Shown here: positions 44,037 to 51,069 of the stretch, one piece after another
Numbering within the stretch: the first letter of the stretch is position 1
Layout of the letters: each line of letters starts with the position of its first letter
Source of the DNA: BCD1 sp965230565
GTDB lineage: Bacteria > Bacteroidota > Bacteroidia > Chitinophagales > Saprospiraceae
Direction of reading: 5' to 3'
Assembly (NCBI GenBank): GCA_965230565.1
Contig: CBDDLH010000016.1
Span: 2,480,001-2,544,000, forward strand
DNA: 64,000 bases
Position numbers and translations under genes: made by a program
The notes under the pieces: model-generated
Database searches by the model: none
Told to the model about the DNA's origin: nothing
The model's input: the letters and a program-made list of their open reading frames with translations, nothing else

Positions 44037-44544
44037 TTTTTGAAATTTTAATTTATGTCAGCTAATTGAATATTGGTTTATTCGGCAAGGACTGTCTGAC
44101 TTTCATTTGAACGCGACAAAGGTATTGTAATCACCAATGAGATAAAGTGATTTTTGGCAAGCCCTATATATGAGTTTTGCCACCCTTTTATGGAATTTAT
44201 CTAAATAAGAGATTTCCGATTAAATTCGAAAACCTTATTAATATACAACAAGCCTTATCTCCCAAAGTTCATCGGGGAGAAGAGGGAAATATTATGATTT
44301 AAAAAAAATGAACTGCCTGCAAAATATTCCTTTTAGTTTTTAAAAATTCAGAATTTCCGGCATAAAATCAACCTTAAATCAGGTAAAAATAGGCTTGATG
44401 TTGAAAAAAAACAGGGTTGACCGAAGATAATTAAGGTGACAAAAATCATTCTCATTATTTTTTTTCGTTGTCGTTAGTCATCCTCTGCAACCTGTTTTTG
44501 GCTTTAACTTTGAAGCGATTTTTCAAGTAATAAATCCTTTAGAG
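44037..44544. other. 508-base divergent regulatory region
   Basis: Very AT-rich. It contains a leftward TACCTTTG (44124-44117) for the Pat-like gene and a rightward TAACTTTG (44505-44512) for nifJ; neither has a convincing -33 element. No gene or repeat family member found. Confidence 0.5.
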
Positions 44545-47500
44545 ATGCAAAAGAACAAAGTCAAGTACCCGGGAAAACGGATTACAACCGACGGAAACAC
44601 GATTGTATCGGCGACTGAAGCCCTCATCGTCGACGCAGGAGTTTTCTATCCTATCACTCCTTCCACTCAGATGGGGGAAAATTTTCAATTATTATATGCG
44701 AAAGGTGAATTAAATGCTTTCGGTAAAGCTTTAACAGCTATAGAGACCGAAGGTGAGCACGCTGCACAGGGAGGGGCGATAGCATTGTCCGTGACCGGAA
44801 AGCGCGTCGTAAACTTCACCTCCGGGCAAGGTATTGTATATGGTTTGGAACAATATTACCACGCTCCTGGAAAATTGAGTACCATGGTTTTGGAAGTGGG
44901 TGCCAGAGCGTTAACCAAACACGCCTTGAATGTCCACTGTGGACATGATGACGTTTATGCAACCCTAGACACGGGATGGATCGTATTGTTCTCAAAAAAT
45001 GCTCAACAGGCTGCAGACCAGGCCATCATCCTGAGAAAAGTAACAGAAAAAAGTCTCAACCCTGGTCTGAACTCACAGGATGGGTTCCTCACCACTCACC
45101 TAGAAAGAACTTTCCGCATGCCGGAAGCTGCCCTGGTAAGAGAATTCCTCGGCGCACCTGAAGACATCATTGAATGTCCAACGGAAGCTCAGAAAACATT
45201 GTTCGGACCAACCAGAAGAAGAGTGCCTAAGGGTATCGACCTGGAAAACCCAATGTTGCTGGGACCCGTTCAAAACCAGGAACACTATATGAATGGTATT
45301 GCTGCTCGCAGAAATAACTTCGCAGAGCAGGTCGGAGGCTTTCTCCGTGATGCCTATAAAGAATATGGCGAGCTTACCGGCCGACATTACGGCATGATCT
45401 CCGAATACAACTGTGAAAATGCCAAGGTTGTTTTCGTAGCTCTTGGTAGTGCCGCAGAAAATATTGAAGCTGCCGTGGATTACATCAAAGAAACCAGAGG
45501 TGTTGATGTTGGGGTAATCCATGTGAATTCATTACGCCCATTCCCTGAAAAAGAGATCATCGAAGCCTTGAGAGGCAAGGAAGAAGTTATCGTTCTTGAA
45601 AGAACTGACGAACCCCTCTCCGGCAGTAACCCCCTGACCCGCGAGATTAAACTTGCGCTCAGAAAAGCAGAAAGTAATTACAAACGAAACGCTTATGATG
45701 GTTTAGGCAAGATCAATCCGGAAACAGAAAAGCCTCATGTGCTTTCAGGTAGTTACGGACTTGGTTCCAGAGACTTCCGTCCTGAACACGTGATCGGAGC
45801 TTTTGATTTTGCAGAAGGCCGCCTGGCCCGTCAGGATGGAAAAACCATTAACGACGGTGTTCGTTTCTTCTACCTGGGTATTGACCACCCATACAATGTA
45901 GTTTCAGATGAAACGCCTTCAGGTTTACCTAAAGATTCTATCGCAGTTCGCTTCCACTCCATCGGTGGATGGGGAATGATCACTACCGGTAAAAACCTCG
46001 GTAGTATCCTCGGTGACCTTTCCAGCTATGTAGCAGAAAGAGATGAATTGTATGAAGAAACCGGAGAGCTTAAAGAAGTTGTGAACCTGAGTGCGAACCC
46101 TAAATACGGTTCTGAAAAGAAAGGTGCGCCTACCAATTACTTCCTGGTAGCTGCTCCGGAACGTGTACGGGTGAACTGTGACCTTCGCCACGTGAATGTG
46201 GTGCTGTGTTCAGACCCTAAGATATTCCTGCACACCAATCCACTCGACGGACTGGAAAATGGCGGAGCTTTCATTTGGGAAAGTGCCGAAGATTCTCCTG
46301 AAAAAGTATGGACACGTATTCCTAAACAATATCGCCAGGAGATCATTGATAAGGACATCAAACTCTACGCACTGAACGGATTTGATATTGCCAAGAAAGC
46401 GACCAGCCGTGAAGAGCTGCAAACAAGAATGCAGGGTAATGCTTTCTTAGGTGCCTTCTTCCAGGTGTCTCCATTCTTACAGCAGTACAACATTCCTTCC
46501 GAGGAATTCCTCAATACCGTTCACGAACAGTATAAGAAGAAATTCGGACGTTTCGGTGAAGACGTTGTTGCTTCCAACATGCAGGTGATGGATGCTGGTT
46601 TCACTAAGGTATTTGCCGTACCTCATGGTAAGGTAGAAGCCGAAGACAATTCTGCATTCAGTCTTGAAGCACTGATGCCTTGCCAAATCAAACTTGGTGA
46701 ATTTGAACATGAACAGGACAAAGCGCCTATGTTCAAGATGTCAACTTTTGATGCTGAGTTCCGTGCAGGAAAAGGCTACCATCAGCCAGCCAGCCCGTTG
46801 GCTTCAGTAGGTATGGTTGCGTCAGGTACCGGTGCTACGGCCAGTAAATATGTTTCTCGTCGTCAGGTGCCAATTTTCATTGAAGAGAATTGTACCCAAT
46901 GTATGGAATGTATTACGGTTTGTCCTGATACGGCCATGCCAAATACAACCCAATCCATCGCAACATTCATGATCGCTGCTGCGGACAATTATGTTACCGA
47001 TGAGAAAGTAAGGGCACGCATCATCAGCCGCATTCCTGAGGTTGAACCAGCGATTCGTGAAGAAATGCTCAATTATGCCAATGACAAAAACAGAGTAGGT
47101 GATGATGACGGAAGAGCCAAATTTGCAAGCATAGTTGTTCACCACCTGAGAAGCCTGCAGGATCCTGAGATCACTGAAGATGCTATTTACCAGATGCACC
47201 AGATTCTGGATATTTTACCATTGGCATTCCTGAGTACAAAAGCAATCTTTAGCGGCAAGGAGAGAAAAGATCCCGGAAGCGGTGGTATCTTCTCCATCTT
47301 CATCAATGACCTTTGTAAAGGTTGTGGAGCATGTGTGGAGGCTTGCGGAAAACACGAAGCATTGCAGATGGTTTCAGAGACAGAAGAGCTGCATGCTGAG
47401 ATGACTTCGACTACCAACTTCCTGAAGTTGTTGCCGGATACTCCAAAACAATTCCTGGGTATTTACGATTCTGAACATCCTGAAGAATCCAAAGCTGCTG

Positions 47501-49161
47501 CTTTGAAGAATCACCTGATGACGCAGTCCGTTTACAATGCCCTGGTTGCCGGTGATGGTGCTTGCGCAGGTTGTGGTGAAAAATCAGTATTACGTTCCGC
47601 ATCTACATTGACAGAAGCACTGATGCGTCCTATTTTCCATAAAAAAGCAGAAAGGCTCAGAGGGAAAATGAGTTTCTTGCTGGAGAATGGTCAGGAAGCA
47701 TTGGCTAAACTCAAGCAACGCGACGAAAACGCATACAACATATTTAGAAGAACCATTTTGCATACGCTCATGGGTTATGGCGCTGAAAATGCTGCCGCAA
47801 CAGATGCCAGAATCGAAGCGGAATTCAAAGGCGGTGATACAGAAGTTATTCAGGGATTACTCAACGCTCTTAACCTCGACGCGGACAAACACGATACCGC
47901 ACAGGCCATCGAGCATTGGGATCCTAAGGGAATGTCAGTCATGGCGATGACGGCTCACACCGGTTGTAACTCCGTTTACGGATCCACTCCTCCTAACAAC
48001 CCTCACCCATACCCATGGATGAACAGTTTGTTCCAGGACGGTACAACTATCGGATGGCTGATCGGTGAAGGTTTCATGAGAGATCATGCTCATCTTTCTG
48101 TTATTCCTGAAAGACTGGCAGATCACCTGCTCTCTGGCTTCGATCATGGATTTACAGAAGAAGACTTCTTCCTCTACACTCACTTCAATGATACCTATAT
48201 GACAGACAAGGAGGTCCTTGAATTGCCAAAAGTATGGGCCATCGGTGGTGACGGAGGTATGGGAGATATCGGATACCAGAACGTATCTAAAGTGATCCTG
48301 CAGAATCGTCCAAATATCAAGGTATTAATGCTCGATACGCAGGTGTACTCTAACACAGGTGGTCAGAACTCTGACTCCTCACCAATGCCGGGTGGATTTG
48401 ACTTCAACCAGTTTGGTGCAGCAACGGAAGGTAAACTCACGGAGATGAAATCTATCGCAGAATCCTTCATGGGCGGACACGGTTCTCCTTTCCTTGCGAG
48501 AGTTTCCATGGCTAATTCGGGAACCTTCTACAAAGCATTACTCGATGGTTTGACCTATCGCGGAACTGCCTACTTTGAAGCGTTTACAGCATGTCCTCCT
48601 GAACACGGAATCGCGGATAATGCCGCACAACTTCAGGCACAGCTGGTACGCGACAGTCGTGGACTGACAGAGGTCGTATTTGATCCTTCCCTTGGAGAAT
48701 CTTACCAGGATATCGTGAATATTAAGGGTAATCCTAATTATCAGCGTGACTGGTTCGAGCGTCGCCATCCGGCTACCAAGGAGCGTTACCTGTATACAGT
48801 AGCGCACTGGGCACTGACGGAAGCTCGCTTCAGAAGACACCATAAGAAAGTGAAAAAAGAAGTTGCTGAGAAAATGGTACTGCTGGAAGACAAACTGAAA
48901 CACATCACTCAGGATGATGTTACTCATCGCAGATACCTCGATCCTAAGCACAGATCTTACATCAAAGACTTCGGTGTATATCTGAGAGATCTTGACGAAC
49001 AAGGTAACGAGAAGTTCCACATCCTTTCACGACAGATGGTACTCTTCTGCGTAGAACGTCGTAAAGCATGGCGTTTGCTGCAAAGTAAGGCCGGAGTCGT
49101 TAACGAGGATTACGTTGCTCAGAAAGAGTTGCTCAAAGGATTTGACAGCGTGACAGTTTAA
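44545..49161 (+). CDS. nifJ: Pyruvate:ferredoxin (flavodoxin) oxidoreductase, enlarged
   Basis: A 1538-residue single-chain enzyme that oxidises pyruvate and CoA to acetyl-CoA and CO2, passing electrons to ferredoxin or flavodoxin. Domain order is normal: TPP-pyrimidine domain (VFYPITPSTQMGE), CoA/transketolase-C domain, gamma domain (FHSIGGWGMITTGKN), two ferredoxin-type clusters (CTQCMECITVCP from Cys783; CKGCGACVEAC from Cys924) and the TPP-binding domain with the proximal cluster (CAGC at 1007-1010, Cys1141, Cys1350; GDGGMGDIGYQN). It is about 300 residues longer than usual because of inserts between the two ferredoxin clusters and between Cys1010 and Cys1141. The pyruvate kinase product feeds it. 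Strong terminator follows. Confidence 0.92.
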   Translation: MQKNKVKYPGKRITTDGNTIVSATEALIVDAGVFYPITPSTQMGENFQLLYAKGELNAFGKALTAIETEGEHAAQGGAIALSVTGKRVVNFTSGQGIVYGLEQYYHAPGKLSTMVLEVGARALTKHALNVHCGHDDVYATLDTGWIVLFSKNAQQAADQAIILRKVTEKSLNPGLNSQDGFLTTHLERTFRMPEAALVREFLGAPEDIIECPTEAQKTLFGPTRRRVPKGIDLENPMLLGPVQNQEHYMNGIAARRNNFAEQVGGFLRDAYKEYGELTGRHYGMISEYNCENAKVVFVALGSAAENIEAAVDYIKETRGVDVGVIHVNSLRPFPEKEIIEALRGKEEVIVLERTDEPLSGSNPLTREIKLALRKAESNYKRNAYDGLGKINPETEKPHVLSGSYGLGSRDFRPEHVIGAFDFAEGRLARQDGKTINDGVRFFYLGIDHPYNVVSDETPSGLPKDSIAVRFHSIGGWGMITTGKNLGSILGDLSSYVAERDELYEETGELKEVVNLSANPKYGSEKKGAPTNYFLVAAPERVRVNCDLRHVNVVLCSDPKIFLHTNPLDGLENGGAFIWESAEDSPEKVWTRIPKQYRQEIIDKDIKLYALNGFDIAKKATSREELQTRMQGNAFLGAFFQVSPFLQQYNIPSEEFLNTVHEQYKKKFGRFGEDVVASNMQVMDAGFTKVFAVPHGKVEAEDNSAFSLEALMPCQIKLGEFEHEQDKAPMFKMSTFDAEFRAGKGYHQPASPLASVGMVASGTGATASKYVSRRQVPIFIEENCTQCMECITVCPDTAMPNTTQSIATFMIAAADNYVTDEKVRARIISRIPEVEPAIREEMLNYANDKNRVGDDDGRAKFASIVVHHLRSLQDPEITEDAIYQMHQILDILPLAFLSTKAIFSGKERKDPGSGGIFSIFINDLCKGCGACVEACGKHEALQMVSETEELHAEMTSTTNFLKLLPDTPKQFLGIYDSEHPEESKAAALKNHLMTQSVYNALVAGDGACAGCGEKSVLRSASTLTEALMRPIFHKKAERLRGKMSFLLENGQEALAKLKQRDENAYNIFRRTILHTLMGYGAENAAATDARIEAEFKGGDTEVIQGLLNALNLDADKHDTAQAIEHWDPKGMSVMAMTAHTGCNSVYGSTPPNNPHPYPWMNSLFQDGTTIGWLIGEGFMRDHAHLSVIPERLADHLLSGFDHGFTEEDFFLYTHFNDTYMTDKEVLELPKVWAIGGDGGMGDIGYQNVSKVILQNRPNIKVLMLDTQVYSNTGGQNSDSSPMPGGFDFNQFGAATEGKLTEMKSIAESFMGGHGSPFLARVSMANSGTFYKALLDGLTYRGTAYFEAFTACPPEHGIADNAAQLQAQLVRDSRGLTEVVFDPSLGESYQDIVNIKGNPNYQRDWFERRHPATKERYLYTVAHWALTEARFRRHHKKVKKEVAEKMVLLEDKLKHITQDDVTHRRYLDPKHRSYIKDFGVYLRDLDEQGNEKFHILSRQMVLFCVERRKAWRLLQSKAGVVNEDYVAQKELLKGFDSVTV

Positions 49162-49192
49162 GTTAATTAATAGAGGGCAATAATAAATAGTT

Positions 49193-49227
49193 CGTCCCGA
49201 CACGATGTGTCGGGACGATTTTTTTTT
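49193..49227 (+). terminator. Rho-independent terminator of nifJ
   Basis: CGTCCCGACAC-GAT-GTGTCGGGACG (11-bp perfect stem) followed by ATTTTTTTTT. Confidence 0.9.
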
Positions 49228-49478
49228 GGTAGGATTAGAGTTAGGAATGCACAAAATATTGTGGGATTGGCGGTTCGAATTCATTATTAATCCCCTAGGG
49301 AAATTTTCTGTTATTATTCCTAGGCCAATATTTTTCTGTACCGACGCCCCCAATTACACATGGATATTAAATTTAGTGGAAAGAAAAAATTTGAAATACA
49401 AAAATCACCAATTCCAGCTTTAAAAAAAAGTCATAAGGTTTAACAGTGTGGAATTAATACACCCTAAATTTAATGTAG
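49228..49478. other. AT-rich intergenic region at the edge of the accessory segment
   Basis: No gene is supported. A CACAAAATATTGTG palindrome (49249-49262) and two CCTAGG words are visible, but no direct repeat or integrase site. Composition drops sharply after the nifJ terminator and stays AT-rich to about 55412. Confidence 0.4.
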
Positions 49479-50633
49479 CTAATCAAATCTTGTGAATTTT
49501 TTGGGAAGTTTTAGTTTAGAAATTCTGACAAAATCATAAATACAATTAGCAGATTCAATTGGTTCGATTTCAGTATTTTCTTTACCCGCTCCTGCACAAT
49601 ACATAAGGAACTCGTCACAACCATCAATTTCTAAATACGATTCAACATAAGAATCAAATAAGGCACCTGTTTGATATACCCCTAAATTTAGAGCCACTCC
49701 TGTTAATAAAAAATTTTGACAATAATGGCCTATTTCAAAATGCACCTGTCGATAAGCCTTTGGCGTTTTGTATTTCCACATTGTCCTTTCTGTCAAACAT
49801 GTAAAAAATAATACAACAGAAGCTTTTTCAAAATAGCCCTGATTATATAATGCCTTTTTCAAAAAATCAGGCTCCGGCAATGAAACAAAATTTATACAAT
49901 GGTCTTTTACGCAATAATGGTAAATCCCCCTTTTCACCTCCTGGCAATTTTGAACATAGATATAAATTTCTGTGGAATGTCGGGCTCCGGGTGAAGGTAC
50001 AGTTTTAATTATTACCTTACCTGAATGATCCGTTTCAGTTTCAAATAATGCTCCTCCTGTATAAAACAGTAATGTAGATAGTTCTTGTAAAGAAATTGGA
50101 GAATCAATAAAATTCCTACATGTCCTTCTTGTCAGAAAAACATTCCCAATATTTTGATCCTTTAATTCCTTCGGAGATGGTAATTTAACAGTATAATCAG
50201 AGGTCCCACAATCACACTTATAAATATTGGGTGGAGGAACTTTTTGAATGAAATTAATATACGCTTCTTCTTCTGCTGCTGAAGAAGCAAATTTAACATC
50301 TCTAGTGTCCAGATGAAAAGTCCAAGTGGGTCTATTCCAATCTTTCCACTTTCTAGCCAATTCCAGTGAATAGTCTGATTTGACTAATATTCCAAGGTTT
50401 AATAAATCGTCAATTATTGAATCGACATTTTCTAGATCATATTCTTCAGCCAACTCAAATATCGCAATTTCTTTGTTAGATTGAGACAAAAATTTTAAAA
50501 CAATAAGAGTATCTGAAGTAATTTCAAACTTTAAATGTTTGGAAGGTAGATAAACATAGTAAATACCATTCTCAAGGGTAAAAACAATTTCAGGGTTAAC
50601 TTTAACAGAGTTAACTTTTTCCAGGTTTACCAT
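49479..50633 (-). CDS. SagB-type (ThcOx) nitroreductase-fold dehydrogenase
   Basis: A 384-residue protein. Residues 1-95 look like a winged-helix/PqqD-like domain (FLSQSNKEIAIFELAEEYDL, VDSIIDDLLNLGILVKSD). The rest is a SagB-type FMN nitroreductase: RRTCRNF at 169-175, ISLQELSTLLFYTGG, PSPGARHSTEIYIYVQNC and the C-terminal FEIGHYCQNFLLTGVALNLG. SagB enzymes oxidise azolines in RiPP natural products to azoles with FMN. An unusual CDCG lies at 140-143. A 63-residue peptide gene ends 46 bases upstream on the same strand and is the probable substrate. No YcaO cyclodehydratase or E1-like partner lies nearby. Confidence 0.82.
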   Translation of the reverse strand: MVNLEKVNSVKVNPEIVFTLENGIYYVYLPSKHLKFEITSDTLIVLKFLSQSNKEIAIFELAEEYDLENVDSIIDDLLNLGILVKSDYSLELARKWKDWNRPTWTFHLDTRDVKFASSAAEEEAYINFIQKVPPPNIYKCDCGTSDYTVKLPSPKELKDQNIGNVFLTRRTCRNFIDSPISLQELSTLLFYTGGALFETETDHSGKVIIKTVPSPGARHSTEIYIYVQNCQEVKRGIYHYCVKDHCINFVSLPEPDFLKKALYNQGYFEKASVVLFFTCLTERTMWKYKTPKAYRQVHFEIGHYCQNFLLTGVALNLGVYQTGALFDSYVESYLEIDGCDEFLMYCAGAGKENTEIEPIESANCIYDFVRISKLKLPKKFTRFD

Positions 50634-50679
50634 TATAAAGCAATTTGAAAAACTCCCTTAAACTTGAAAAATTAAAAGA

Positions 50680-50871
50680 TTAGATGCACCACGCTGTAGG
50701 CCCAGTGATAAAAATTTCGTCTAGAGAAGCTGTACACAATTTAGCTTTAACCTTTAATTTCTTTTTACTTGGAGATTTAAACCGATGAAATACAACCTTC
50801 TTTTGATGTAAGTCAGTTTTGTCATCTCCTAAATTAAATTTTAAGTAGGGTTTTGTGGTTAACTTAGTCAT
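50680..50871 (-). CDS. Candidate RiPP precursor peptide
   Basis: A 63-residue peptide. Residues 1-45 are charged and lysine-rich (a leader-like part, e.g. GDDKTDLHQKKVVFHRFKSP), ending in a run of basic residues (KKKLKVKAKL). The last 18 residues, CTASLDEIFITGPTAWCI, are neutral to acidic with two Cys (46, 62) and Ser/Thr at 47, 49, 56 and 59, which could be modified; this contrast between basic leader and compact core is typical of RiPP precursors. It lies directly before the SagB-type dehydrogenase gene and probably shares its transcript. No similar named precursor family is known to me. The 198-base gap before it contains no other convincing peptide. Confidence 0.6.
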   Translation of the reverse strand: MTKLTTKPYLKFNLGDDKTDLHQKKVVFHRFKSPSKKKLKVKAKLCTASLDEIFITGPTAWCI

Positions 50872-51069
50872 GATAATATATGGTTAATTCAAAAAAGTAT
50901 TCAAAATTCAACTAAAACAAAACAAAAGGCCTATTCCTTTTTAATTATTGAGAATACAAAGGAGTGTTTTTAGCAAAAAACAGAAAAATATTTTATACCA
51001 AAAAAATAAAAAACTCTATAAAAATGCAAGAATTTAACATTTTTTAAAGGTTTTTATGATTTTTTTAAT

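Noticed and set aside
49205..49423. 72-codon rightward frame after nifJ
   Set aside because: It starts inside the nifJ terminator, has no promoter, and its hydrophobic/aromatic mix looks like translated AT-rich spacer.
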